Assembly: GCF_014636175.1 (NCBI RefSeq)
Contig: NZ_BMDW01000001.1
Location: 62,001-126,000 of the forward strand
Reading direction: 5' to 3'
Source of the DNA: Sphingomonas psychrolutea
GTDB taxonomy: Bacteria; Pseudomonadota; Alphaproteobacteria; Sphingomonadales; Sphingomonadaceae
DNA: 64,000 bases
Shown: piece after piece, positions 42,149 to 51,055 of the stretch
Numbering within the stretch: the first letter of the stretch is position 1
Layout: every line of letters begins with the position of its first letter
Notes under the pieces: model-generated
The model's database searches: none
Seen by the model: only the letters and a program-made list of their open reading frames with translations
What the model was told of the DNA's origin: nothing
Translations under genes and position numbers: made by a program

Positions 42149-43054
42149 TCAGTCGTCGGCGAGCGCGGTTCCCGCTGGGGCGGATCGTTCGAGCAGGTCG
42201 CCCAGCAGCCGATTGGGAAAGCGGCGTTTCTGGGTGATCGCGTAGAAACGCTCGGTCAATTGCGGGATGCGGCAATGCTCGACCAGCGTTCCGGCTTCGA
42301 GTTCGTCGAAGACGACGATCGGCGGCACGAGCGTCACCCCTTCGCGTTCGCGCGCGAGCAAGCGCAACATCGCCATGTCATCGACTTCGGCAAGAATGAT
42401 CGGCCGGATTCCGGCCAATTCCAGCAAACGGTCGAACCCGACGCGGATATCGCTGTCGAGGCTCGGCAACAGGATCGGTTCGTGTCGCAAATCCTCGGGA
42501 AAGCGGAATGTGCGCGGGCCGGGCCGCGGACGACCGACCAGACTGATGGGCTGTTGATCGAGCAAATGGTTGCGAAACGACGCGCGGGCATCACGCGGGG
42601 CGGCGCTGTTCGACAAGACGACATCGATGCTGTGCGCCTCAAGCTGGGCGAGCAAGTCGCGGATCGTGCCCGATCGCACGATCAGCTCGACATCGGCGCG
42701 ACCGACCAGCGGGCGCAGGAACTGGAGCTGGAAGTTGCGCGACAGCGTGGTGAGCGCGCCGACGCGCAAGACTTGGCGGTTGGCGAGCGGCCGCCCGTCG
42801 AGCGTGCTCAGCAATTCATCGCCCGCCTGAAACACCGTATCGGCATAATCGAGCGCGATCTGTCCGGCCTCGGTCAGCACCAGCCGTTTGCCGACGCGGT
42901 CGAACAGCATGTGGCCGATCTGATATTCCAGTTTCTGGATCTGCACCGACAGTGCCGATTGCGACAGGTTCAGCCGCTCGGCCGCGCGCGTCAAGCTAGC
43001 CTCATGCGCGACCGCCCAGAAATAGCGCAGGTGGTTAAAGTTGAGCGTCTTCAC
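42149..43054 (-). CDS. LysR-family transcriptional regulator (NhaR-like)
   Basis: A 301-aa regulator. GTG 43054 gives the family start ([20 protein letters not shown]) and the winged [26 protein letters not shown] across two runs. The effector domain follows from about residue 90 ([20 protein letters not shown]). The N-terminal wording resembles NhaR rather than CbbR. It lies between pcs on the same strand and dabBA on the other strand, with a perfect LysR-type palindrome directly in front of it, so it probably controls both the 3-hydroxypropionate genes and the carbon uptake genes. Confidence 0.92.
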   Translation of the reverse strand: MKTLNFNHLRYFWAVAHEASLTRAAERLNLSQSALSVQIQKLEYQIGHMLFDRVGKRLVLTEAGQIALDYADTVFQAGDELLSTLDGRPLANRQVLRVGALTTLSRNFQLQFLRPLVGRADVELIVRSGTIRDLLAQLEAHSIDVVLSNSAAPRDARASFRNHLLDQQPISLVGRPRPGPRTFRFPEDLRHEPILLPSLDSDIRVGFDRLLELAGIRPIILAEVDDMAMLRLLAREREGVTLVPPIVVFDELEAGTLVEHCRIPQLTERFYAITQKRRFPNRLLGDLLERSAPAGTALADD

Positions 43055-43077
43055 ATCGTTCTTTAAAACAGAACGAT
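43055..43077. promoter_or_regulatory. LysR-type operator between lysR and dabBA
   Basis: A perfect 8-bp inverted repeat, ATCGTTCT-N7-AGAACGAT, contains the T-N11-A pattern within TTC-N9-GAA. It lies directly upstream of the regulator's GTG start and 85 nt upstream of the dabBA start. This position is normal for a LysR protein that controls itself and a divergent operon. Confidence 0.7.
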
Positions 43078-43161
43078 ACGATAAAAACAATGAATTTTTC
43101 GCGATCAAATCGCAAGCGTAATGGCCGCTTTCACGCGCAATACAGCGCTTGGGGGAAACCG

Positions 43162-46100
43162 GTGCCATTCGATCTCTTGCCCTTCACCGCCCCGCTCACG
43201 CTGCTGCTGAGCGCGGCCATCGCCTTTATCACGCCACCGCGCAGCATTCGCGGGGTGGCGCGCTTGGCGGAAGGCGCGGCGCTGGCGGCGGTTGCAGTGG
43301 CGGCCATTTCAGCGGTCGTGCTGATTAGCCACGGGCCGGTCGAAAGCCGCGTGATCGGACTTGCGGGCGTCGGCTTTGCCGCGCGGCTCGACGCGGTCAG
43401 CGTAACGTTGGCGCTGCTGGTGTCGTTCGTTGGATGGATCGTGGTGCGCTATTCCGGGACCTATCTCGACGGGGAAGCGCGGCAAGGACGCTTCACTGGC
43501 TGGCTGTGCGTGACGCTGGCGGCCGTGCTGCTGCTCGTCCTGTCGGGGGATCTGGTGCAGCTCGTCCTCGCCTGGGTGGCGACGAGCCTCGGGCTCCACC
43601 GGCTATTGCTTTTCTATCCCGATCGCGTCGCGGCACAGCGCGCGGCGCGCAAGAAATTCGTCACCGCGCGGGCCGCCGATGCAGCCCTAGTCGGTGCAGC
43701 GGCGCTGCTCGTCATCAGCTACGGAACGAGCAACATTGCCGCGATCCTGACTGCCGCGCGCGCCGGGGAAGGCGGCGGTCTTGCGGTGGCCGCCGCCGGG
43801 CTGCTGGCAATCGCCGCGCTGCTCAAATCGGCGCAGTTTCCGCTCCACGGTTGGCTGACCGAAGTGATGGAAGCGCCGACCCCGGTCTCGGCGCTGCTCC
43901 ATGCGGGTGTCATCAATGCCGGCGGCTTCCTCCTGATCCGCTTTGCCGACGTCATGCTGTTGGCACCCGGCGTCCTCGCGGTGCTGGTGATGATCGGCGG
44001 GCTGACCGCTTTGTTCGGCGGGGTGGTGATGCTGACCCAGCCGGCGGTGAAGACCTCGCTTGCCTGGTCGACGGTCGCACAAATGGGCTTCATGATCATG
44101 CAATGCGGGCTGGCGCTGTTCCCGCTCGCGCTGCTGCATATCGTCGCGCATTCGCTGTACAAGGCGCATTCGTTTCTTGCCTCGGGCGGCGCAGTCGAGC
44201 GGATCGCGGTCACGCGTCGTCCCGGGCCGGTGGCAATCCCCAATACCAAGGCCGTTGGCCGCGCGTTTCTGGTCGCGCTCGGCATCTATGGCGCGATCGG
44301 CGCGGCATTCGGGTTCCACCACCAATCGCCGCAAGGCATTGCGCTCGGCGCGATCCTGATTTTCGGGATCGCCTATCTCTTCGCGCAGGGCTTTGCCGAT
44401 GCCGCCCCGCGCGCGCTGACGCGGCGCGTGGCGGTCTATGCCGTCGCGGCGTCGATCGGCTATTTCGCGCTGCATGGCCTTGCGCAGTGGCTGACCACCG
44501 ACGCGCTGCCCGCAACCCCGATGCCGGGGCCGCTCGAATGGGCGCTCATCGTGCTTGCGGTGCTGAGCTTCGGGTTGGTCGCGATCGCGCAGGCGATGTT
44601 CCCGCTCTGGGCCTACCACCCCGCCGCCGCCGGTCTGCGCGTCCATTTGTCCAACGGCGTTTACGCCAACGCCCTGTTCGACCGGTTGCTCGGCGGCTGG
44701 ACGGTGCAGCCGGTGCGCATGTCGGGCAAGGAGAGGAAGCCAATGGCTAAGCGATTCGAACCGCAGACTGTCGATCCCAGCGCGCTGTTCGAAGCCGCCG
44801 ATGCGGCGGCGCGCGCCATCCCGCCGGTCTGGCCACTGGCGTCGAGCGTCGCGGTGAACCCCTATTTCGGCCAGAGCGACCAGACCCTTGCCGAGACCGC
44901 CGCATTGCTGGCGCGCGTTGCCGGTGCCCCCGTCACAATGCCGCGCCACTGGTATCGCGCCCGCATCGCCGACGGCACCGTGAGCGATGACGATCTCGCC
45001 GCCGCACTTGCGATCGCGCCTGCAGCGCTTCGTCCCGACTCGGTCGCTGCGCTGAAGACCGCAACCGAGCGGTCGTCGGAGCCGATCGCGGCGCTGCCGA
45101 CGATTGCCGATCTGGCGGCGGCGGCATCGGGGATCGACTGGCCCGGTATCATCGCCGAGCGCTTCGGTGCCTGGGCAGCAGCCTATTTCGACGAAGGGCA
45201 AGCCTTGTGGGCGGCCCCCACGGGACGCAGCGCCTACGCCGCCTGGCAGGCGGTCGCGACGCATGATCTGACGCCCGAAATTGCCGGTCTGGTGGGGTTT
45301 GCACGCTTCGTCGCCGACGCGCCCGAGACGGCGGCGGAGGCAAGCGCGCGCGCCGCCGGACAATTGGGCTTCCCCGCTGCAGCCGCGCAGACCTATTTCC
45401 ATAGCTTGCTGATCACGCTCGGCGGGTGGGCGCAATACGCGCGCTACAAGCTCTGGCAAGCCGAGCTCAGCGGGGCGAATGATGCTACGATCACCGACTT
45501 TCTGTCGATCCGCTTATTGTGGGAAGAAGCGCTGTTCGCCCGCTACGCACCGCTGATCGCGGGACAATGGGACGCAGCGATCGCGGCGCACGCGCAACCC
45601 GTCGCGCCCAGCGCCGACGCGATCGTCGATGCCATCTTGCAGGAAGCATGCGAACGCGCGGCGCAGCGTGATCTTGGCCGGACGCTATCGGCAGCGCACC
45701 CCGTCGCCGATCCGACCCCCGTCATCCTGCAAGCAGCATTCTGCATCGACGTGCGATCAGAGGTTTTCCGGCGCGCACTCGAATCGGTGCATCCCGGCAT
45801 TCAGACGTTGGGGTTTGCGGGCTTTTTCGGGCTGACCGCATCGCATCGCCGCTTTGCCTCCGATGTGGCAGAGCATCGTTTGCCGGTGCTGCTCAATCCC
45901 GGCCTCACCTCGCGTTCGGGCGAAAACGCAGACTTCGATGCCGATACGCTCGCGCGCTACAAGGCCCGCGCGACGCGGGCATGGGGCCGCTTCAAGCTGG
46001 CGGCGATATCCTCGTTCGCCTTTGTCGAGGCGGCGGGGCCGGTCTATATCGGCAAGCTGCTGCGCGACGCCTTCGCGCTCCACGCCAATGCCGTGCCCAA

Positions 46101-47172
46101 CGATCCGCCACCGCACGCCGAACCGCCGCTCGATCTGGCAGCGCGGATCGGCATGGCGGAATCGATCCTGCGGGCGATGTCGCTCACGCGCGATTTCGCG
46201 CCGCTCGTTCTGCTGGTCGGGCATGGTGCGAACGTCGTCAACAATCCGCATGCGAGCGGCCTGCAGTGCGGCGCGTGCGGCGGCTATTCGGGGGAGGTCA
46301 ATGCGCGCTTGCTGGCGGGACTGCTCAACGATCCCGCGATCCGCGACGGTCTGCGCGCGCGCGCTATTCTGATCCCGGCGGCGACCTTGTTCCTCGCCGC
46401 GCTGCACGACACGACTACCGACACGGTGTTTATCTATGCCGGCGACCATCCCTCGCCCGAGCACCGCGCCGCCGTGATCCGCGCGCGCGGGTTGCTGGCG
46501 GATGCGGGCGCCCTGACGCGCGGGGAGCGCGCGCTGCGCCTGCCGCGCGCTCTGTCCGAAAGCTGCCTGACCCGGCGCAGCCGCGACTGGGCCGAAACCC
46601 GCCCCGAATGGGCGCTGGCGGGATGCAAGGCGTTCATCGCCGCGCCGCGCAGCCGCACCACGGGCAAATCACTGCAGGGTCGCGCGTTCCTGCACGACTA
46701 TCATTGGCCCGACGATGCGGGGTTCGGCGTGCTCAAGCTGATCATGACCGCGCCCGTCGTTGTGGCGAGTTGGATCAGCTTGCAATATTACGGATCGAGC
46801 GTGGCGCCCGATCTGTTCGGCGGCGGCAACAAATTGCTCCACAATGTCGTCGGCGGGATCGGCGTGGTCGAAGGTAATGGCGGGACGCTGCGCGCGGGGC
46901 TGCCATGGCAATCGCTGCATGACGGCGTTGCCTTGGCGCACGAGCCGCTGCGGCTGAGCGTGTGTATCGAGGCGCCGCGCGAGGCGATGACCGCGATCCT
47001 CGAACGGCATCCGGCGGTGCGCGCCTTGTTCGACAATCGCTGGCTCCATCTCTTCGCGCTCGATGATGCCGGGCAGATGGCGTGGCGCTATCGTGGCGAT
47101 CTGGCGTGGGAAGCGGTCGTCGCCGCGGAACTCGCCGTCGCCCCGGCGCGCGATCCGGCGGTCCAGGCATGA
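43162..47172 (+). CDS. dabB-dabA: Fused DabB-DabA inorganic carbon transporter
   Basis: A 1336-aa single frame. Residues 1-520 are DabB, a proton-conducting NuoL/MrpA-like protein with about 13 helices ([40 protein letters not shown]). Residues 528-1336 are DabA (DUF2309), a carbonic-anhydrase-like vectorial subunit. All four zinc-site residues expected from Halothiobacillus DabA are present with correct spacing: C861 and D863 in FCIDVRSE, H1021 in VGHGANVV, and C1036 in LQCGACGG, 15 residues after the His. GTG 43162 follows GGGGGAA. No stop separates the two parts, but AAGGAGAGG precedes an internal ATG at 44743, so free DabA (809 aa) may also be made. Confidence 0.93.
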   Translation: MPFDLLPFTAPLTLLLSAAIAFITPPRSIRGVARLAEGAALAAVAVAAISAVVLISHGPVESRVIGLAGVGFAARLDAVSVTLALLVSFVGWIVVRYSGTYLDGEARQGRFTGWLCVTLAAVLLLVLSGDLVQLVLAWVATSLGLHRLLLFYPDRVAAQRAARKKFVTARAADAALVGAAALLVISYGTSNIAAILTAARAGEGGGLAVAAAGLLAIAALLKSAQFPLHGWLTEVMEAPTPVSALLHAGVINAGGFLLIRFADVMLLAPGVLAVLVMIGGLTALFGGVVMLTQPAVKTSLAWSTVAQMGFMIMQCGLALFPLALLHIVAHSLYKAHSFLASGGAVERIAVTRRPGPVAIPNTKAVGRAFLVALGIYGAIGAAFGFHHQSPQGIALGAILIFGIAYLFAQGFADAAPRALTRRVAVYAVAASIGYFALHGLAQWLTTDALPATPMPGPLEWALIVLAVLSFGLVAIAQAMFPLWAYHPAAAGLRVHLSNGVYANALFDRLLGGWTVQPVRMSGKERKPMAKRFEPQTVDPSALFEAADAAARAIPPVWPLASSVAVNPYFGQSDQTLAETAALLARVAGAPVTMPRHWYRARIADGTVSDDDLAAALAIAPAALRPDSVAALKTATERSSEPIAALPTIADLAAAASGIDWPGIIAERFGAWAAAYFDEGQALWAAPTGRSAYAAWQAVATHDLTPEIAGLVGFARFVADAPETAAEASARAAGQLGFPAAAAQTYFHSLLITLGGWAQYARYKLWQAELSGANDATITDFLSIRLLWEEALFARYAPLIAGQWDAAIAAHAQPVAPSADAIVDAILQEACERAAQRDLGRTLSAAHPVADPTPVILQAAFCIDVRSEVFRRALESVHPGIQTLGFAGFFGLTASHRRFASDVAEHRLPVLLNPGLTSRSGENADFDADTLARYKARATRAWGRFKLAAISSFAFVEAAGPVYIGKLLRDAFALHANAVPNDPPPHAEPPLDLAARIGMAESILRAMSLTRDFAPLVLLVGHGANVVNNPHASGLQCGACGGYSGEVNARLLAGLLNDPAIRDGLRARAILIPAATLFLAALHDTTTDTVFIYAGDHPSPEHRAAVIRARGLLADAGALTRGERALRLPRALSESCLTRRSRDWAETRPEWALAGCKAFIAAPRSRTTGKSLQGRAFLHDYHWPDDAGFGVLKLIMTAPVVVASWISLQYYGSSVAPDLFGGGNKLLHNVVGGIGVVEGNGGTLRAGLPWQSLHDGVALAHEPLRLSVCIEAPREAMTAILERHPAVRALFDNRWLHLFALDDAGQMAWRYRGDLAWEAVVAAELAVAPARDPAVQA
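44728..44745 (+). promoter_or_regulatory. Internal ribosome binding site and ATG at the DabB/DabA junction
   Basis: AAGGAGAGGAAG is followed by ATG at 44743, in frame with the upstream DabB coding sequence. This is where dabA would start in genomes with separate genes. It suggests that a dabB stop codon was lost recently, or that both a fusion and a free DabA are produced. Confidence 0.7.
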
Positions 47173-47417
47173 CGCCGAACCGTCAGATGGAAGTAGCGCG
47201 ACCGGAGCCCGAACTCCGCATCGCAGCGGCGGACGCACGGATCGCCTGGGTGCTGGATCACCCGCGGATGAGCGATTGGCTCAAACAGGCGTTGCGGGCG
47301 GCGGAGGGGGCCGATCCGGTCGCGTTGCAGAACGACATGGAAATGATCCGGCATTTGCTGCTGCCGCGCTGCCAGGCGCAGATCGATCTCGCTTTGGCAA
47401 CGGCGTCGGTGGGGTAA
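47169..47417 (+). CDS. 82-aa helical protein translationally coupled to DabBA
   Basis: The ATG overlaps the dabBA stop by 4 nt. The product is short, soluble and probably all-helical ([40 protein letters not shown]), with no membrane segment and no known motif. I do not recognise the family. The tight coupling suggests an accessory or regulatory partner of the carbon transporter. Confidence 0.75.
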   Translation: MTPNRQMEVARPEPELRIAAADARIAWVLDHPRMSDWLKQALRAAEGADPVALQNDMEMIRHLLLPRCQAQIDLALATASVG

Positions 47418-47426
47418 GGCGCGCGG

Positions 47427-48314
47427 TTACGGCGTCGCGGCGGCGAGCGCCAGCACCGCCTGGGCTTGCTTCAGATGCGGTATGTCGGTCATCCGGCCGT
47501 CGATCGCGACGGTGCCCGCGCCCGGCGAAGCAGCAAACGCCGCGACGACCCGCTCGGCATGCGCAATCTCCTCGGCAGACGGCAGGAAGCTTTCGTTGAT
47601 CGCCGCGACTTGCGCCGGGTGGATCGCGAGGCGCCCGGTAAAACCCTCGCCGCGCGCGGCGCGCGACGTTGCGCGCAGACCCGCCTCATCGCGGAAGTCG
47701 ACATACAGCGTGTCGATCGCCTGCACCCCCGCCGCTTTCGCACCCATCAAAGTGAGCGATCGCACCAGCCGATAGGTCAGCGCCCACCCGCCGGTGGGAT
47801 CAAGGTTGGTGCTGGCACCGAGCGCGGTCGCCAGATCCTCCGCCCCCCAGGTCAGCCCAAGCAGCCGATCGAGCTTGGCACCGGCATAATCGCCGAGCGC
47901 AAACGGCGCAGCAGCCGTCTCGCTCGCCACCGGCACAATCCGGATCGACCCCGCCGCGATGCCCGCCTGCGCCTCAAGTGCATCGAGATAGTAAGACAGC
48001 TGCGCGATATCCGCCGGGCCGCCGCATTTCGGCAGCATCACCCCATCGGGCGCGGCGGCAACCACCGCGACCAGATCGTCGAGCGCCAGGCCGCTGTCGA
48101 GCGGGTTGATCCGCACCCACAGTTGGCTGGTGCGCGCGGATGCGGGACGATCGCGCAGGAACGCCGCAACGAGCGCCCGCCCGCGCGGCTTGTTCTCCGC
48201 CGCAACCGAATCTTCGAGATCGAGGATCAGCGCATCCGCGCCCGTGCCATCCGCCTTGCCCAGTTTCTTTTCGCTGTCGCCGGGGATGAACAGCCAGGAT
48301 CGGAGCAGGCTCAT
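47427..48314 (-). CDS. HpcH/HpaI-family CoA-ester lyase (CitE/malyl-CoA lyase-like)
   Basis: A 295-aa TIM-barrel lyase, probably splitting or forming a (methyl)malyl- or citramalyl-CoA. ATG 48314 overlaps the MaoC stop by 4 nt; an earlier frame start is disregarded. Signatures are SWLFIPGDSEKKLGKADGTG, ALILDLEDSVAAENKPRGRA, WVRINPLDSG, VMLPKCGGPADI, LLGLTWGAEDLATALGAS and GRLAIHPAQVAAINESFLPS. It lies tail to tail with the dab operon. A role in propionyl-CoA/glyoxylate chemistry linked to pcs is possible but unproven, since this lyase-MaoC pair probably also occurs away from such genes. Confidence 0.92.
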   Translation of the reverse strand: MSLLRSWLFIPGDSEKKLGKADGTGADALILDLEDSVAAENKPRGRALVAAFLRDRPASARTSQLWVRINPLDSGLALDDLVAVVAAAPDGVMLPKCGGPADIAQLSYYLDALEAQAGIAAGSIRIVPVASETAAAPFALGDYAGAKLDRLLGLTWGAEDLATALGASTNLDPTGGWALTYRLVRSLTLMGAKAAGVQAIDTLYVDFRDEAGLRATSRAARGEGFTGRLAIHPAQVAAINESFLPSAEEIAHAERVVAAFAASPGAGTVAIDGRMTDIPHLKQAQAVLALAAATP

Positions 48315-48763
48315 GCCGGTTTCTTCCGTTGCAGGCCGCTGCGCTTGCACGTCGCGACCAGTTCGTCGCGCTGATTGTACGCACGGTGGAGAAAGGTGAC
48401 GATCCCGGCAGTGGGCCGCGATTTGGACTCGCGAAGATCGGCCACCTCGGTTTCGATCCGCAGCGTATCGCCGATGAACACGGGTGCCGGAAAGCGCACT
48501 TCGTCCCAGCCGAGATTGGCGATCGCGGTGCCGAGTGTCGTATCGCCGACCGACACGCCGACCATCAGCCCCAGCGTAAAGGTCGAATTGACGATGATCC
48601 GGCCATAGTCGCTGTCCTTCATCGCCTCGGCATCAAGGTGCAGTGCCGCCGGATTATGCGTCAGCGTGGAGAAGAGCAGGTTATCGGTCTCGGTTACCGT
48701 CCGGCGGATCGCGTGGTGGAAGGTCTGTCCGACCGTTAATTCGTCGAACCAAAGTCCTGCCAT
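48311..48763 (-). CDS. MaoC-like (R)-hydratase
   Basis: A 150-aa single hot-dog domain protein. The hydratase motif region is TVTETDNLLFSTLTHNPAAL HLDAEAMKDSDYG across two runs, with the Asp/His-type catalytic dyad replaced in part by Asn-containing HNPAALH, and IGDTLRIETEVADLRESKSR. It would hydrate or dehydrate a CoA ester handled by the overlapping lyase. Mesaconyl-CoA hydratases are usually about twice this length with two hot-dog domains, so equating it with that enzyme is not justified. Confidence 0.9.
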   Translation of the reverse strand: MAGLWFDELTVGQTFHHAIRRTVTETDNLLFSTLTHNPAALHLDAEAMKDSDYGRIIVNSTFTLGLMVGVSVGDTTLGTAIANLGWDEVRFPAPVFIGDTLRIETEVADLRESKSRPTAGIVTFLHRAYNQRDELVATCKRSGLQRKKPA

Positions 48764-48779
48764 GTCGCCTTATCCCCAA

Positions 48780-49133
48780 TCAGACCGTGAAGCTCTCGCC
48801 GCACCCGCATTCCCCCTTGGCATTGGGGTTGACGAAAACAAAGCCCGCCGCGAAATCATCTTCGACCCAGTTCATCGTGCTGCCGATGAGATACAGGATC
48901 GATCCGCCATCGACGAACAGCGTACCGCCGGGCGTATCGATGCGTTCGTCAAACGGCTTGGCGTCGCTCACATAATCGACCGAATACGCCAGGCCCGAAC
49001 AACCGCGCCGCGGAGTCGACAGCTTCACGCCGATCGCATCGGCGGGTGCCTTCGCCATCAGATCGGCGATCCGCGCCTCGGCCGAAGCGGTCAGGATCAG
49101 CGCGGCGGGGCGGGTGCGGGTGGTCGTGGTCAT
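48780..49133 (-). CDS. sufA: A-type Fe-S carrier protein (SufA/ErpA family)
   Basis: A 117-aa HesB/IscA-like protein that carries Fe-S clusters to target proteins. The three cluster cysteines are in STPRRGCSGLAYSVDYV and GECGCGESFTV. ATG 49133 is preferred over an upstream frame start that would run into REP sequence. It is the last gene of the suf series on the minus strand, separated from sufT by a REP pair. Confidence 0.94.
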   Translation of the reverse strand: MTTTTRTRPAALILTASAEARIADLMAKAPADAIGVKLSTPRRGCSGLAYSVDYVSDAKPFDERIDTPGGTLFVDGGSILYLIGSTMNWVEDDFAAGFVFVNPNAKGECGCGESFTV

Positions 49134-49153
49134 CGGCGTCTCTTTCTTCTTTA

Positions 49154-49260
49154 GCCCCTCCCCTTCAGGGGAGGGGGTGGGGGTGGGGCCGTGCCGCCTA
49201 ATCCACCGCCGGAATGCGCGGAGAGGCCCCACCCCAACCCCTCCCCTTCAGGGGAGGGGC
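49154..49260. repeat. REP-like inverted pair between sufT and sufA
   Basis: Two hairpins with identical stems (CCCCTCCCC-TTCA-GGGGAGGGG at 49155-49176, and a matching unit at about 49239-49259) face each other through GGTGGGGCC / GGCCCCACC arms. This is the layout of a bacterial interspersed mosaic element. It fills the gap between sufT and sufA. Confidence 0.85.
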
Positions 49261-49268
49261 TTGATGCA

Positions 49269-49727
49269 TTACAGCATGCCCAATTCAAGTTTCGCATCGT
49301 CGGACATCTTGGCCGGGTCCCAGGCGGGTTCCCACACCAGATTGACCTCGGACGATCCGATCCCCGGCACCGCGCCGACGCGCAGTTCGACTTCGGTCGG
49401 CATCGTCTCGGCGACCGGGCAATGCGGCGTGGTCAGCGTCATTGTGACGACGGCGTGGCCGTCGGTGGTGACATCGACGCCGTAAATGAGACCGAGATCG
49501 TAGATGTTGACGGGGATTTCCGGATCGTAAATGTCCTTGAGCGCCGCGACGACGGCTTCGTACAATTCGCCGCCGGGTTCGCCCGCCGCTTCGACTTGCG
49601 GTTTTTGCGACAGAAAGCCTTCGAGATAGTCGCGCTTGCGCTCGCGCGTTTCAGTGGGCGCGTCGACGCGCGCGCGCGGTGGCTGCTCGACCGCGTTCAC
49701 TTCCTCGATTTCGATCCGGTCGCTCAT
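49269..49727 (-). CDS. sufT: SUF-associated DUF59/MIP18-like protein
   Basis: A 152-aa protein helping Fe-S cluster assembly or insertion. The DUF59 domain (about 55-152) includes LKDIYDPEIPVNIYDLGLIY, TMTLTTPHCPVAETMP with a conserved Cys, and VNLVWEPAWDPAKMSDDAKL. The first 50 residues are charged and probably disordered. Its ATG overlaps the sufS stop by 4 nt. Confidence 0.93.
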   Translation of the reverse strand: MSDRIEIEEVNAVEQPPRARVDAPTETRERKRDYLEGFLSQKPQVEAAGEPGGELYEAVVAALKDIYDPEIPVNIYDLGLIYGVDVTTDGHAVVTMTLTTPHCPVAETMPTEVELRVGAVPGIGSSEVNLVWEPAWDPAKMSDDAKLELGML

Positions 49728-50989
49728 CCGAAAATCCTTGTTACGCGCGCTATGCCCTTGACCAGCGCATCCACATCGGCGGCGCTGTTATAGACCCCGA
49801 AACTCGCCCGCGCCGTAGCATCGACGCCGAGATACTCCATCAGCGGCTGCGCGCAATGATGCCCCGCGCGCACCGCAACGTGCGCTTCGTCCAAAATGGT
49901 GCCGATGTCGTGCGGATGCACGCCCTTGATGCTGAAGCTGACGATCCCGGCGGAATCCTCCGGGCCATAGAGTGTCACCGAATTGATCTGCGACAACGCG
50001 TCGCGCGTCAGCTTCACCAGCGCGGTTTCATGCGCATGGATGCGCGCCAGCCCGATGCTTTCAACATAATCGATTCCCGCCGCCAGCCCGAGCGCGCCGA
50101 CGATATGCGGCGTCCCGGCCTCGAACCGCCCCGGTGCCGGGGCATAAGTCGTGCCTGCAAAACTGACCTTGTCGATCATCGCGCCGCCGCCCTGCATCGG
50201 CGGCATGGCATCGAGCAGCTCAGCCCGCGCCCACAACACGCCGATCCCGGTCGGGCCATAGAGCTTATGCCCGGACAGGACGTAGAAATCGCAGTCGAGC
50301 GCTGCCATGTCGAGCGTTATGCGCGGCGCCGCCTGACACCCGTCGAGCAGAATCTTCGCGCCGACCGAATGCGCGATGTCCGCCGCGCGACGCGCGTCGA
50401 GCACCGAGCCGAGCACGTTCGAGACATGCGCCAGCGCGACGATCTTGTGCGCCGGTGTGATCATCGCCGCCATCGCGTCGAGATCGATCTGGTAATCGGC
50501 GGTCAGTGGGAGGACGTCGATGTGCGCGCCAACACGCTCCGCCACCATCTGCCACGGCACGATGTTGCTGTGATGCTCGAGCTGGCTGAGCAGGATGCGG
50601 TCGCCCGCCTGCAGTTGCTCGCCCGCCCAGCATTGCGCGACAAGGTTGATCCCCTCGGTCGCGCCGCGCACGAACACGATTTCGTTCTCGGAAGCAGCAC
50701 CGATGAAGCGGGCAACCGTCCGCCGTGCCGCTTCATAGGCGAGCGTCATGTCGGCGGAGCGTTGATACACGCCGCGGTGGACCGTGGCGTAGCTGGTGTC
50801 ATACGCGCGCGTGATCGCATCGATCACGACTTGCGGCTTCTGCGCCGTGGCGGCGGTGTCGAGATACGCCCAGCCTGCCGGGATCGCCGGGAAATCGGCG
50901 CGGTGGTCGAGCGCGTTTATCCCTCTCCCGTTGGGAGAGGGAGGGAGCGGCAAAGCCGCGGAAGGGTGAGGGTGCAGCGCAATCGTCAT
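49724..50989 (-). CDS. sufS: Cysteine desulfurase SufS
   Basis: A 421-aa PLP enzyme supplying persulfide sulfur. The PLP lysine is in VLSGHKLYGPTGIGVLW and the catalytic Cys in VRAGHHCAQPLMEYLGV. Other signatures are YLDTAATAQKPQ, VHRGVYQRSADMT and EHHSNIVPWQ. The first 25 residues before NALDHRADFPAIP include LPLPPSPNGRG, which is encoded by an inserted REP unit rather than by typical sufS sequence. The ATG overlaps the sufD stop by 4 nt. Confidence 0.95.
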   Translation of the reverse strand: MTIALHPHPSAALPLPPSPNGRGINALDHRADFPAIPAGWAYLDTAATAQKPQVVIDAITRAYDTSYATVHRGVYQRSADMTLAYEAARRTVARFIGAASENEIVFVRGATEGINLVAQCWAGEQLQAGDRILLSQLEHHSNIVPWQMVAERVGAHIDVLPLTADYQIDLDAMAAMITPAHKIVALAHVSNVLGSVLDARRAADIAHSVGAKILLDGCQAAPRITLDMAALDCDFYVLSGHKLYGPTGIGVLWARAELLDAMPPMQGGGAMIDKVSFAGTTYAPAPGRFEAGTPHIVGALGLAAGIDYVESIGLARIHAHETALVKLTRDALSQINSVTLYGPEDSAGIVSFSIKGVHPHDIGTILDEAHVAVRAGHHCAQPLMEYLGVDATARASFGVYNSAADVDALVKGIARVTRIFG

Positions 50990-51055
50990 AAGTCACCCTC
51001 ACCCTTCCCACTCGGCTTCGCCGAGCGGACCCCTTCCCTCTCCCGTTGGGAGAGG
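50921..51055. repeat. REP-like inverted pair spanning the sufD/sufS junction
   Basis: Two outer hairpins, each CCCTCTCCC-GTT-GGGAGAGGG (50921-50941 and 51035-51055), flank a perfect 15-bp inner inverted repeat (GGAAGGGTGAGGGTG at 50960-50974 and its complement at 50994-51008). The 19-nt central loop holds the overlapping stop and start codons of sufD and sufS. The repeat is translated into the end of SufD and the start of SufS. Confidence 0.9.

Noticed and set aside
43687..45459. 590-aa open frame opposite dabBA
   Set aside because: It covers conserved DabB and DabA coding sequence and has an antisense-like composition without any domain.
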